In this document: piece by piece, positions 22,036 to 33,018 of the stretch | Layout: the number at the start of each line of letters is the position of its first letter | Numbering within the stretch: position 1 is the first letter of the stretch | DNA from: Verpa conica | Lineage: Eukaryota > Ascomycota > Pezizomycetes > Pezizales > Morchellaceae | Direction: 5' to 3' | DNA length: 64,000 bases | NCBI GenBank assembly: GCA_033030425.1 | Contig: JAUFSD010000009.1 | Location: forward strand, 620,001-684,000 | The notes under the pieces: model-generated | Databases searched by the model: none | What the model saw: the letters and a program-made list of their open reading frames with translations, nothing else | What the model was told of the DNA's origin: nothing | Made by a program: the position numbers and the translations under genes

Positions 22036-24408
22036 ATGGCCGACGATGGTATGCTTGTCAATTTTGACATAGGTCCTGATACATTTAGTACTGCGAGATC
22101 AGTACCTAAATTCAAGGGTGGGAAATGGACAGACAGACACAAAGCAAAGAAACTCGCGCAGCATCATATCCGAAAAGACGCATTCGGCGCCTCAAAAAAG
22201 AATGATGGAACCGGAGAATTTAATATTGCAAAGCCGTCCGGACCTCAACACAATCGTAGTCAATCATCAAATCACATCCCCTACGACCGTTCTCTAAAAC
22301 GAAGACGACAAGAAGATACCTCCGCCGCCGTCTCCAAACCCAATGGCACCGGGGTCCCTCCCCCAGGCACAAAACCCGGCGAATTTGTTTCCTCTCTCTG
22401 GACGCAGAACCCTGAGTCAAAAATAACCACCGAAAAGGAAGAGCCAGAACCGGAAGCTCAAGCTCCCACCAACGCACCTCTGGCAGATGGGTCGGCAACA
22501 TTCACAACCCTTGGACTCTCCCCAATCCTTGCGAACCACCTCACCACAAAACTCGCGCTCAAGGCACCAACTGCTATTCAGAAGTCGGCGATCCCAGAAC
22601 TCATCAACACCGACTCAGATGCGTTCATACAGGCCGAAACTGGCTCCGGGAAGACTCTAACCTACCTTTTACCAATCGTGAACCGGATCATGAGCCTGAC
22701 CAAGATGCGACCCAGCGCAGATACAGAAAGTGGGAAGAAAGAGAGCATGACCCGGCATTCGGGACTCTATGCAATCATCCTTGCACCAACTAGAGAATTG
22801 AGTCGACAGATTTCTGCAGTCATGTCGACGCTCATCCATGCTAAAAATGGCCCGCATTGGATAGTCCCAGGATCCGTAATTGGTGGGGAGAAGAAGAAGT
22901 CTGAGAAGGCACGGTTGAGGAAGGGGATCAATATTCTTGTTGCCACACCTGGACGGCTGCTAGATCATTTGGAGAATACCGAGAGTTTAGACGTTAGTAG
23001 AGTGCGATGGGTAGTAATGGATGAAGGAGACAGACTTATGGAACTTGGCTTCGAGGAGACTATCGGTAGCATTCTCGCCATTCTAGAAAAGAAGAGTAAA
23101 CTCCCCAACGGAACCCCAGAAAGAGGTTCTGGTGTTCCAGCCGGTGAAGAGGCATTACCAAAGCGGAGGGTTACAATGCTTTGTTCAGCAACCATGAAGA
23201 CGAATGTACAGAGACTGGGGGATATCTCACTGAAGGATGCACTCTACATCAAAGCTGAAAAGAGTGCTGAAGACCAAGAAGCAGATGATGCCGGCAAAGA
23301 AGGAGGAGAAGGGGGGTTCACCGCCCCAGCACAGTTAAAACAGAGCTATGTCGTCGTTCCCTCAAAGCTGCGACTCGTCGGACTAAACGCAGTCCTCAAA
23401 CGCGCATTCATCCGCCAAACCGCCAACCCCCGTGTCATTGTCTTCTTCTCCTGCTCCGACTCCGTTGACTTCCACTTTGAAGTTTTCTCCCGCAAACTCG
23501 AGTCTGAAGCCACCACGTCTTCCTCTTCAGACTCCTCCTCGGACTCCGAAGCCGACCAACGACCCAAAGACAAAAAGCCCCCCCCAAAGAAACACATCAC
23601 CAACCCCGCCACCGCCTCCGCAACAACCCTCCACCCCAAGCTCCTCCTTCACAAACTCCACGGCTCCCTCCCGCAACCCGTCAGAACATCCGCCCTCGCA
23701 TCCTTCACAACAACAAAACAGCCCTCCATCCTCTTCTGCACAGACGTCGCAGCCCGTGGTCTCGACCTCCCAAACGTCGACCTCGTCGTCCAGTACGACC
23801 CCCCATTCTCAAAAGACGACCACCTTCACCGCATTGGCCGTACCGCACGTGCCGGCCGTGAAGGCAGAGCAATAATGTTCCTTCTCCCCGGCCCAGAAGA
23901 AGGGTATGTCGACGCCGTACTCAAGAAGGGAGTCCGGGAAGGACAACTAGCTAGGGTTGATATCGACGATGTTTTCAAGAAGGGCTTTGGCGCGGGAAAG
24001 AATGACAAGAAAAGGGACTGGGAAGATAAGGCTTCGGAGTGGCATTTGGATATCGAGAGGTGGATTGTGGAAGATCAGCGGATGAAGCAAATTGCGGCGA
24101 AGGCGTGGGGGAGCCATATTAGGGCTTATACTACACATGTTGGTGCCGAGAAGGGTATCTTTAACCATAAAGCCTTGCATTATGGGCATTTGGCCAAGAG
24201 CTTTGGGCTCAGGGATAAACCGGGTGATATTAAAGTACCTGCAGGAGGGGGAGGGGCTGATGGGGCAAAGGGGAGTAAGAGGGGGTTGGAGATTGAGGAG
24301 GATGAAGAGGCACCGTTGCCGGGGAATGAGGCGATGAAGAAGATGAGGAAGATTGCACAGTCTATGCTAAAGAAGAGGGGGATGGCCTCTGAGTTTAATA
24401 TTGGATGA
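22036..24408 (+). CDS. DBP7: ATP-dependent RNA helicase Dbp7
   Basis: Single exon, 790 residues, start MADDGMLVNF as in Dbp7 orthologues. Helicase motifs: Q motif (about 158-187), motif I AETGSGKT (200-207), Ia PTRELSRQ (251-258), II DEGD (329-332), III SAT (384-386), and VI HRIGRTARAGR (598-608). DEGD instead of DEAD is normal for Dbp7. Family-typical low-complexity inserts occur: a Ser/Asp/Lys-rich one at about 488-520 and acidic stretches near 408-428. Dbp7 acts in the nucleolus on early pre-60S particles, remodelling rRNA and snoRNA contacts. Codon use is uniform and there is no sign of disruption. Confidence 0.96.
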   Translation: MADDGMLVNFDIGPDTFSTARSVPKFKGGKWTDRHKAKKLAQHHIRKDAFGASKKNDGTGEFNIAKPSGPQHNRSQSSNHIPYDRSLKRRRQEDTSAAVSKPNGTGVPPPGTKPGEFVSSLWTQNPESKITTEKEEPEPEAQAPTNAPLADGSATFTTLGLSPILANHLTTKLALKAPTAIQKSAIPELINTDSDAFIQAETGSGKTLTYLLPIVNRIMSLTKMRPSADTESGKKESMTRHSGLYAIILAPTRELSRQISAVMSTLIHAKNGPHWIVPGSVIGGEKKKSEKARLRKGINILVATPGRLLDHLENTESLDVSRVRWVVMDEGDRLMELGFEETIGSILAILEKKSKLPNGTPERGSGVPAGEEALPKRRVTMLCSATMKTNVQRLGDISLKDALYIKAEKSAEDQEADDAGKEGGEGGFTAPAQLKQSYVVVPSKLRLVGLNAVLKRAFIRQTANPRVIVFFSCSDSVDFHFEVFSRKLESEATTSSSSDSSSDSEADQRPKDKKPPPKKHITNPATASATTLHPKLLLHKLHGSLPQPVRTSALASFTTTKQPSILFCTDVAARGLDLPNVDLVVQYDPPFSKDDHLHRIGRTARAGREGRAIMFLLPGPEEGYVDAVLKKGVREGQLARVDIDDVFKKGFGAGKNDKKRDWEDKASEWHLDIERWIVEDQRMKQIAAKAWGSHIRAYTTHVGAEKGIFNHKALHYGHLAKSFGLRDKPGDIKVPAGGGGADGAKGSKRGLEIEEDEEAPLPGNEAMKKMRKIAQSMLKKRGMASEFNIG

Positions 24409-24758
24409 GAGGTGTGTATATAATAATGCATGAAAAGTTTCTGATATTAAAGGCGTTTGGGTGATATAAAGATATCTGTAAGATAGGACTTATTAAAAGC
24501 AAACGTAGTATTATTTATTTCAATCTCCAGAAAAATACTATTACAGATTATGAATTTGTAAGCCTCCAGTTTCTTATATTCTCCTTCTGCTCCCACTCTG
24601 CGTAGTACATTAGGCCTCCAACTAGCCCACACTCCGTCATGTATCTACCATGATTCTTAGTAAGAATCTATCTATAGATCTCCACCCCTTAAGTCCTCAA
24701 TCATCCGTAAGTTAGTAATGCCATCATGGGTAAAAACTAACCTCAAATGCACTCAGTA
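24409..24758. other. Intergenic, 3' side of DBP7
   Basis: AT-rich sequence without a supported gene. It ends with the TA that abuts the mariner-type element. Confidence 0.5.
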
Positions 24759-25331
24759 CAGCGGTAGGTAAAAAGTGTCCGGATGTTGATTCAGCGGATC
24801 TTGGCGTGTTTCAGTACATATATTGATACTTCAAGGCTAGAGGGGTAGGATACCTGTAAAGAAAAATCGGGCCTCAAAGGTCTATATCTACTCTATGGAT
24901 TTTTGGAGTGCACTTATTCTATATAACAGATTTGAAGTGTATCAACCTAGATGAGAGGTAAAACAATAAAAAATGCCATAGTAGGTGCTGTGGGCCCCAG
25001 ATTTTGTATTCTGGGAGCCTATAGGTGCAATTTGTATGCCTATATACCATATTACCTGCCATTCTCAAAAATGCGTTTTTCTTACTGCCTAAATTACCCT
25101 AAATATAGCATTATTTTAGACCATGAAGGAGAGGGGTTTTAGGTGCCTTTCCCCACCCCCTATACACCTAGAGGCCTCTGATAGAACATATCAAAAGCCC
25201 AAATAATGAATAATTTTTTCTCTATGTGTAATAGCTTGCTGAAGTATCATGAGCGCCGAGGCTCGATTATGCCACCTAAAACAGGTCTAAAACATGCCTG
25301 AGCGCATCCGGACACTTTTTACCTACCGCTG
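24759..25331. mobile_element. Tc1/mariner-type MITE A (573 bp)
   Basis: Perfect terminal inverted repeats of about 27 bp. The left end starts CAGCGGTAGGTAAAAAGTGT, and the right end is its exact reverse complement. The element is flanked by TA on both sides (24757-24758 and 25332-25333), the target duplication of Tc1/mariner/pogo elements. The interior has no transposase frame, so it is non-autonomous and must be moved in trans. Confidence 0.88.
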
Positions 25332-25712
25332 TACATATAAGATCTCCAAGATGGGAATCATGTGAGCTTTGTCTATCACATGCCCCCTTCACTCTTAAAG
25401 CAGTTTTTATAATGATTGGGAGATTATACGATTTTCTCTCACTATTTTCTCTTACATTAATATCAAAATATTTTTACCCTAATAGGAGGATGAATACTTA
25501 CACAAAAAGCCTTGCTATGGATTGAGCCGGTTTATCACTGTAGATATACTCTGATACTTGTGGTTTTAGTGAGGTTTTGGTCTTGGCTTGTGAGGAGACC
25601 CAAAATCTTTAGAGGCATGGTTTTTGTTATTTGAATCCGTTGGAGGGGTTTTAATTCTATTGTTTTGCCCGAAAGTCAATAACTATTTTCTCTACTAGGC
25701 CTGGTTTGAGGT
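25332..25712. other. Gene-less spacer
   Basis: AT-rich, no frames of interest and no structured RNA recognised. Confidence 0.45.
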
Positions 25713-25775
25713 GAGGTGAGGTGAGGTGAGGGTAGATGTAAGGGTGAGGGTGAGGGTGAGGGGTGTGAGGGGTAA
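25713..25775. repeat. GGTGA/GGGTGA minisatellite
   Basis: Short tandem array of GAGGT then GAGGGT units. It does not match the TTAGGG telomere repeat. Confidence 0.8.
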
Positions 25776-26652
25776 GAGGCAAGGGCGTCTCTTGACAGAG
25801 AGGCTACATTTAGAGTTTTGGCTGCTGTCTTTGTTCCATTCCATGCCTAAAGCTAAAATCCTACTTATCTAAAATTCTTCGATTCATATTTCACTAACAT
25901 TAATGTTAATCTCGAGAGATTTATTTACACATATTAGAATAATGAGGGTTAAACATTTTCTTAGGGAATTCATGGACATGCGAGGTATATATCAGTTGAT
26001 GTAGTACGTACTGGGACTATTGGCCATGAGATACGTTCTATTAGGAGAAAAGCCAGCCCCGTTCTCATCTCCATATTTTGTAGCAAATATATAAGGCTAG
26101 GCACGAGACTAGAGCAAAATAATAAATAAAAACATTTAAATTATAGCCGAGTGATGATCGGTGACTCTAGTCTTGGCAGAATTTCCCGTTTCTCCACAAA
26201 AAGGGTTCTTTAGCAATACCCTCATAACTCTGGTAGGTATTTTAGCATCGCTTACAAGTTCTCGCTTCAGAATTTTTTCCTGTACTGGAACTAGTAAGTA
26301 AAGATATCTTACGGTGCAGCTTATCATGTAGTACCAATATCTGATTAGTTGATAGAATCGGAATATATATAGCTTAGAAAAGGAGGGAAAGAGCTGCGTC
26401 AGAGGCGGTTAGGTTCAGGCACAAGTCACATATTCAACAGCTCATATTCTACTTCAAACCCGGTATAACTTAGATGAACCAAACGGGAGTCTCTACTCTT
26501 AGAAATTTTAAGAAGATAAAAACTAGTAATTGCTTCTTTATCGACCAATCCTAAGCCCAATATATTACCACCCAATACACTGAAGAAATGCCAGTCAATA
26601 TATATAAAGAACTAAATCTACACCGCTAAATATCTAGTTTGTCAAGAGCATA
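25776..26652. other. Gene-less spacer downstream of GPI14
   Basis: Contains an exact second copy of CTAGGCACGAGACTAGAG (26097-26114). No gene is supported. Confidence 0.5.
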
Positions 26653-27992
26653 TTAATTTGTCTTTTTCTCACCCACCACCCTCTGATCCCGCACATCCCC
26701 CACAATAACCCCGAGAAGCCAACAATTCACCACAAAAAACGCCAATGCACTTCCCCAAAGTCCCGGGAAGAATGTACTCTTCCCCAGAAACTCTAGCTGG
26801 TAACCCTGCTGGAGCCATGCAGCCTGGGCAACCACCCACGCAGCCAGTGCCGTAAAACCGAGCTTCGGGTTTCGAAGTAGTGAGGACGTAGGAAGGTAGA
26901 AGGGTAGAAGGACAATATACCACATGAAATACTAGCAAAGGTCAGAGAAGTAAGGAAACATGACTCGACGGGGGACAAACCTGAGAAGTGCAGACTTTGT
27001 TGAATGCAACGAATGCGAAGGTCTGCATAAATAGGGTGGTAGGGAGATCCCATTTTGCGAATGCAAGTGGAAGTAGTACACCGGAGAGGAAGAGCTGTGG
27101 GAGGAATGCGACACTGGCATATGGGAAGACGGGGTCCATGCTTGGTGGGGAGATGAGGTAAAGAAGGATGTTGTAGGGGGAGAAGTTATGACGGTGATCA
27201 AGGCGCTCAACATGGTGCCAGTACGTGTGCATTATGAACGGGTCACCATAGCTATCACTTCATGTTAGTATAATCTCAGAGTACCAGGCAGAGGATCTAG
27301 AAAACTCACATCTTCCACATCGCAAGGTTTAGTCCCACGAAGGTTACCAAAGCACTCAACCCAAACTTGATTCTTGAACCAGTAAAGAACCCAAGAATTT
27401 TCTGGCTCATAGTTTGGCCCACTTTTCGATCATCCATCCACCAGAGAATCGCAGGTCCATAAACAACTGGATAAATCTTAAAATGCACTGCCAATCCCAA
27501 CAGCACTCCAGTAGTCACTGCTTTCCTCTTCATCGCAGCCCAAACCAATCCTACTACCATAACTCCCAACAACCCTTCTGAGCTACCTCTCGTTGATATA
27601 GTAGCAACCATAGGGTTGAGCAACCAAATGCTAGCAAACCTCAACGCGCGCCCCTTCTCCATGCCTCCGTAGCTCGTCCGTAATACGCTGTAAATTAACC
27701 ACCCCGCCACCAAGTCCCCCACCGCGAATAGCACCTTTCCAAACGAAAACCAGGCCCATTGTGGTTCGAAGGCTGTTGGTAGTAACAGCCATGCTAGCAG
27801 CGGTGTGTATCGGTATGTTTCGCGATCATATGGAGAACGGCCCTGCGCTACATATCGAGAGGCATCAGTGAATACATAGTAGTCTATATCGGTGTATTTG
27901 AGCGCAGAATGTGCGTCCTGGTAGAGTCCGTAGAAGAACATTCCGGCCCGGAGGACGGCCGAGGCCAAGAGGATGTTGCGGAGGTTGAACAT
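26653..27992 (-). CDS. GPI14: GPI mannosyltransferase 1 (PIG-M)
   Basis: Three exons: 27992-27310, 27251-26981 and 26931-26653; introns are 58 and 49 bp. The product is 410 residues and starts MFNLRNILLASAVLRAG; a TTG-initiated extension upstream is not used. The multi-spanning ER membrane protein has the lumenal DxD motif in KYTDIDYYVFTDA close to the N-terminus, followed by RYTPLLAWLL, typical of PIG-M and GT50 enzymes. It adds the first alpha-1,4-mannose to GlcN-acyl-PI from dolichol-phosphate-mannose in GPI anchor synthesis. Splices restore MWKIYGDPFIMHTYWHHVER and CTSQYFMWYIVLLPFYLP. The partner subunit Pbn1/PIG-X is not in this window, but a PIG-Y-like subunit lies at 52.7 kb. Confidence 0.94.
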
Positions 27993-29399
27993 TATCGTAG
28001 CCAAGATGGGGTTGCACTCCCGGGTAGGGAGATTGGGGTTAGTATCTTAGTGTTTGAATTAGGGATTAGCCGTAGTGTTGTAAATTCACCTGTTCTGTCT
28101 CATGGAAGTCTCCAAGGGAATACCACAAGCTGCCAAATACTGCCTCCGTGTCTTTTGTTGCTTAGAGTAGTGGAGTTACAGGGGGTGTAGCAGAGCCGCA
28201 TAACCCCTGATTAAGCAGCAGAAGCCTGTTGCCATATACTCACCAGTTACATGCAACCTTTAATCCTTTTTATCGCAACACTGTTAGATTTGCATATCTT
28301 AAAGTAAAAAAGTCCAGGAAACCGTGAGACAGCTAATAGCCCCCCCCTACACCTAACTACACTAAGAAAAAACCAGTTTACCAATAAACCGTACACATAT
28401 ATATGTTGTAATTTCAGTCATATATTATAAGAAGTGCTAAGTATATATTTTCAGCGGGGTATAGTAGATAGAGCGACAGTGAGGTAGTATTTTCTTTTTG
28501 AAAACCTCTCCCAGCTCTCATTCATATAGTGTCATGCTGAAATATGCCGCTGTAAAGTAGCTCAGAGCACGCTAGAACTCCAAGAAGCATGTATAACAAG
28601 CACCACACACCTATTTTCTAATCTGCATAAAAACTCAGTCTATCTAATTGAGCGTCTACAACAGCAGAAAATGCTGAAGAAGGATTAAGATGTAGTCGTG
28701 TTACATGGACTTGGCGCAAGGGTAAGCAGCTGAGATTTTTCTCGATTGAATAACTGATAATATATATACCAGTACTATGCACTAGATAAACAAAGTCCTA
28801 CGTAAAGCTTTAACACCATTTCTTAGAGTCTATGTATACCTGGCGGGTCATATTGGACTATTTTTATTGCTTTTGGGCCTATTATGTTTATTATTAATTC
28901 ACAGTATATCACTCGGTTATATCGCGGTTTCGGGTTGCATGAATGAATGAATGAATTAATCATAAATACATGGAGTGGTTTCGGGTTTCGGAGGCTCTTA
29001 AACATATTTAGTCTATGGGTTGCCCTGGCCGAATGCTATTTTGGGCTTGAATCTCAGCTCGTTTTATCCTCGCTGGGCGGCCCGTCGAATATATGGATCC
29101 CACCGACTTTTAGTCTTACTAAGGTTTAACAGACACTTCTAACTACCTGCGCGCCTGCACAGCATGAGAAGATGTTTCAACCTCTATATACTCACCGCAA
29201 ATTCTGTTAGCACTCCAAATATCACCCTTTCGTTTTCAATGAATCCCTAGATTATGCAACATTACTGTATTTTCGTGAGGCAATAAAGATATAACTCCCA
29301 CATAAAGTTAACGTTAACTCATAAAAGCAACACAAAAAAATAAGCACAAATTAATTACACAAGAGTAGTAAATAACTCTATTAACGACCCTTTAAAGGA
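27993..29399. other. Gene-less region upstream of GPI14
   Basis: Mostly AT-rich. A (GAAT)n run at 28937-28955 and nearby CATAAATACATGGAGT resemble, in inverse orientation, sequence at about 38700-38790. No gene or tRNA recognised. Confidence 0.5.
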
Positions 29400-29909
29400 C
29401 TATTCCTGCAACCAGTCGCAGAACTCATCAAGTGCCAAAATGAATGCGTCTATTTTAGTATGAATATTACTAAGAAGACCTCCATTCTCAATGTAACCAT
29501 TAAAAGCTTCAATAAAGGCGCTTTCAGTCTCGTCAATACGGTCAGCAAGTACATTGTGTATTCTGTCTTGAACCAAAAGAACCTTTAGCGCATCAGTAGC
29601 GCTTCTAAAAGCAATTCCATCACTCTGAATCTGTTCTCTAGAAGCTGTTCCAGCAATCTGGGCTTGTTCTAAAGAGTGTAAGAAGAGAGCAACATTTAGC
29701 ACTTTAAAGGCAGCTAGAGCAATGGGAAGGCTTGAATTTTGGATAGCTTCTGACTGCCACTTCTGGGGACCAATCCAGACGACGGTTCCGTCCTCCTTAT
29801 CAAAAAATTCCCAATCGGGAGAGATTAAATCACACAGAGTTAGGCATGGAACCTGTGGAGCTAGCCCAGGTAGAGTGTGTGATGGGTACGCTTCGTTATT
29901 TGTTGACAT
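29400..29909 (-). CDS. Hypothetical protein of 169 residues
   Basis: Intronless frame from an ATG, preceded by an A/T-rich leader. I recognise no family. The N-terminal 60 residues contain Pro, Trp and Asp-rich turns (DWEFFDKEDGTVVWIGPQKW). The remainder is predicted all-helical with regular hydrophobic spacing (LPIALAAFKVLNVALFLHSL), acidic overall. There is no signal peptide or membrane segment. The composition is balanced and protein-like, so the frame is probably real. It sits alone in a gene-poor stretch, over 1.4 kb from GPI14 and about 0.9 kb from SAD1, suggesting a lineage-specific gene. Confidence 0.6.
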   Translation of the reverse strand: MSTNNEAYPSHTLPGLAPQVPCLTLCDLISPDWEFFDKEDGTVVWIGPQKWQSEAIQNSSLPIALAAFKVLNVALFLHSLEQAQIAGTASREQIQSDGIAFRSATDALKVLLVQDRIHNVLADRIDETESAFIEAFNGYIENGGLLSNIHTKIDAFILALDEFCDWLQE

Positions 29910-30855
29910 TTTTGTTTGTTTTATAGTAGTGTTCGTGTAGAGTGGGTTTGTAGAGACTAGGATTAAGAATAGACGTACTTAAGTAGGTTTTGATGCGAGT
30001 ACGTCTCATCAATACTATTGAACATTTACTACTCATATATAATTAGTCTCCGGCCAGCGCCCTAGAGCCAGCAAACCTTGTATGAGTATGCACAGAGGAA
30101 TTCAATTACTTAAAAGACTACTAAGGATCGGATTATGCCATCCAGAACCACCTAGTAACTCGTAGAGCAAAGATCTTATCCCAAAGCTTTCAATGTCTAA
30201 ACGGTCTCAATATTACCCAGGACAATACAGATTTCAGCACCAGGCTAGTCAGTCAGAGTGCTCAGAACATTATCCCTCTCCTAGTCTCGTGCCAATCCTC
30301 TACGACGCAGCTTACTACGTCACCGTACGGTACTGTGTAACAAAGCAACCATTGGGGCTATGCACGAGACTTGTCTTCTCCATATCTCAAAATAGTTTAG
30401 TACTGTGTAGAAGGTAATAAGTATTTATTTCTCACTGAGCGGATAAGCCTCGTGTGATTCAAGACACCGTAACCATCCTAGTAGAGCTCGAGGTTAATAG
30501 AAGGACCTTTAGAGAACTGGTAAAACTCCCTACGCAAAACAAGATATGAAAGAAATGTGCTAGAACCTGTAGCAGATAGAAGTAGATTTATCTATAGAAT
30601 TCCAGGTTATAGGTTTCATGGTCCCCCGCTATCACCACACTCAGTCATACTATGTATGGACCACTTACATTAGTATATTCCAGGGGGTTTAACAAATAGT
30701 ATCTGTGAGAAAACAAGCCGAGTGATAATCCATGACCTAGAGAGGCATGGGATTTTTCTTCAGTGTAAAACAAAAACCCAGAACATGGTTCCCGCTAGAT
30801 TCAGTTTTAATATACAAATCCACTTCCAGTCCTTTCGCCCGCCATACCCCCTGGA
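29910..30855. other. Gene-less region with a small inverted repeat
   Basis: At 30281-30293 and 30356-30371 lie inverted copies of the CTAGGCACGAGACT motif also seen at 16211 and 26097, about 75 bp apart. This may be a tiny remnant element. No gene is supported. Confidence 0.45.
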
Positions 30856-32746
30856 TTACCCTTCCATCTGTACGTCTTTCCCCTTCCCCTTCTTCCCTTC
30901 CCTCCTTCTCTCCCACACCTGCAAATAACTCTCGCTTGTAAACAATAACTCTCTCGCCACTTCCTCCACAAATAGATCCTGGATCTGCACCCACTCGCCG
31001 TTTGCCTTATTACACAATTGCACTTTATATACACTCCTCATCTCACCCTCCTTCTTCCCGCTTGTAGTGGTGACACTTTCATGTGTTATATTTGCTACAA
31101 GATCGTACCATATTGGTTCGTTGCTTCCGCCAGCGGTTGGTTCAACGTATGGTGACATGTCGAGTGAGCGGGTCGGGAAAGTGACAATGGTAGGGTTCCG
31201 CTCGGACACGAACTTGTTTTGCGAGAATCGTTTGATGTGGAATGTGAGGAAGGGAGGGAGAGGTGAGAGGAGGCGGTAACGTTTCCGTTGACCGAGAAGT
31301 TCTTGCGAGTGAAGACCGTCATATTTGGTAAGAATGGTTGTCAGGGGTACCTATTTTGTGGTTAGGGCTTTATAAGGAGGGAAATTTCTAGATAGATGTG
31401 CTTACTTGTGGGATGATATTTTTATCTTGCTCGTCTTTAAAAATAGGTTTCGGCGGCAGGTCTAACGTCAACATCATGAACCGTACTATATCTGTTTTGA
31501 TCTCTGCCGCCTCCTCAAACCGTAACCGATCCGACGCATCAGCACGTGCAGTGATAGCCTGCGACTCTACTTTGAGTCTGCCCTGGAATACTTTCTGCAC
31601 AATCGATGTACCAGCTCTAGTCTTTGACCCACCAAGTGATAGATGGAGATTGTTGAGAAACCAAGAGAGAAAGTCGACAGGGTCTGATTGGTTAGTTAGG
31701 GTAAACTTCTTCGAGGAGCGGAGTGAGATCTCTTGGAGAAGTTCGTGAGGGGAGACGTGAGATTTGAAAGCACGCGAATTCCATATTTTGCGGACAAGGA
31801 TAGAGAACCGTTGTGCTAGTTCTGGCTTCTGCGAGAGGTCTTCAAGCATGAAGTAGTTTCGAAGAGGAGCCACATGGGCAAGAGCATGAACAACAACGTT
31901 CAGGTAGTCGTTCTGCTTGATGTTGTTTAACCCCACGAATCCTTGATATAACAATTAGTATTCATCTAATTTTCATAGAACGATGGCAAGGACTAACCAG
32001 GGATATATTTCTTCGTCCCTAGATCCCACCGTGTTTTGATCTCTTTATCAAGCTTCCCAACATCCTCCTTTGAATATGATGGGTTGGCGACATACTTGAT
32101 GTCATCTAATGTCTTATTCTTGACCTCATAGCTCTCTGGTAGAACGTACACCTTTAGTGAAGCAATGTTGATGAACACATGGTGATCTTGATCAAGTGAG
32201 TGTGTATATGCGTGTGAAGAACGGCCGCGTCCTTGGAAATATTTCCCGCAAACAAGACAGGCGTATACATTAATATTTGAAAGTGATATAGAGCAAAGCT
32301 TCTCGAAATCTGTAAACAGCTGTTAATTCCCTTTCTCCTAGCTAAATCGCACCTAAAGGAAGCTCTACCAAAATCTAGTAACGCCCTACCACAAAAAATC
32401 AGTATGGCCCCTCCAAAATGCGTGAAGAAACCACTTACCTATTAACTGTATCCAAATACAAATCCGAAAACCCCTCAGTCGGCCCAACCTGCATATTCCT
32501 CACCACTGCCGTCAGAGCACTCTCCTCATCACTCTGCCCGTCTACTTCCCCTTCCTCCATCCCTTCTTTATTCTCAACAGGCTGTGCAGGAGCTCGTGGC
32601 CTTGATGCCTCCAAGATCTTGCCGTTCAGAGCATTTGCGAACTCTTCGTCCGAGATATCTTCGACGCGAACCCGTTTTGGTGTCAAGGGGGCACCATCCT
32701 CAGCTCGTTCGATCTCGATGGATGTGTCTGCTGGCCTTTTTGACAT
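30856..32746 (-). CDS. SAD1: Tri-snRNP factor Sad1/USP39
   Basis: Five exons: 32746 (or 32881)-32439, 32385-32369, 32309-31998, 31941-31406 and 31350-30856. The product is 555 residues from the preferred ATG at 32746 (MSKRPADTS); the in-frame ATG at 32881 would add 45 unconserved residues. Domains in order: an acidic N-terminus, a ZnF-UBP (CLVCGKYFQGRG, SHAYTHSL, HHVFINI), and an inactive ubiquitin-protease fold whose catalytic Cys is replaced (GLNNIKQNDYLNVVVHAL). The end is FHIKRFSQNKF and a basic tail. Sad1 is needed to assemble and retain the U4/U6.U5 tri-snRNP. Exon 2 is only 17 nt and restores DTVNRALLDFDFEKLCS; without it the frame is lost. Confidence 0.93.
32369..32385 (-). other. SAD1: 17-nt micro-exon of SAD1
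   Basis: On the minus strand GGTAG precedes GGCGTTACTAGATTTTG, followed by GTAGAG. It joins phase 2 to phase 1 and encodes the conserved ALLDF of NRALLDFDFEK. Direct splicing from exon 1 to exon 3 shifts the frame. Confidence 0.85.
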
Positions 32747-33018
32747 CTCCGCTGTTTGAACCGTGGTGCAATTGTTGACTGAAGTGCCTCCCTCTGCAAT
32801 TAGCAGAGCTGAGGTTGTGAGGCTGCCTGCGGTGGGCCGGGTTACCGCTGCCAGTCGCGGATGGGACTGTGCTTGGCTCATGCACGGACCACGCGTGCGT
32901 ATCGAGTCGCATCCGCCAACAGCTCCTGGCAGACTCCACCCCAGAACTCTGCTTCCGGCTACCGACTACAGCAACTCACCCAGGAAATATACTACAACCC
33001 CGAATCTTTTACACTGCA
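32747..33018. promoter_or_regulatory. Shared SAD1/SNRNP27 upstream region
   Basis: 272 bp separate the preferred start codons of two outward-facing genes whose products both act in the U4/U6.U5 tri-snRNP. If SAD1 starts at 32881, the gap is only 137 bp. No canonical TATA box is seen. Co-regulation is inference. Confidence 0.5.

Noticed and set aside
32369..32438. Single long intron between SAD1 exons 1 and 3
   Set aside because: Every canonical direct junction loses the frame or the conserved block; the 17-nt exon solves both.
32861..33018. Long plus-strand frame reaching upstream of SNRNP27
   Set aside because: The part before 33019 lies over the antisense 5' end of SAD1, starts without a good ATG and is in another frame than exon 1 of SNRNP27.
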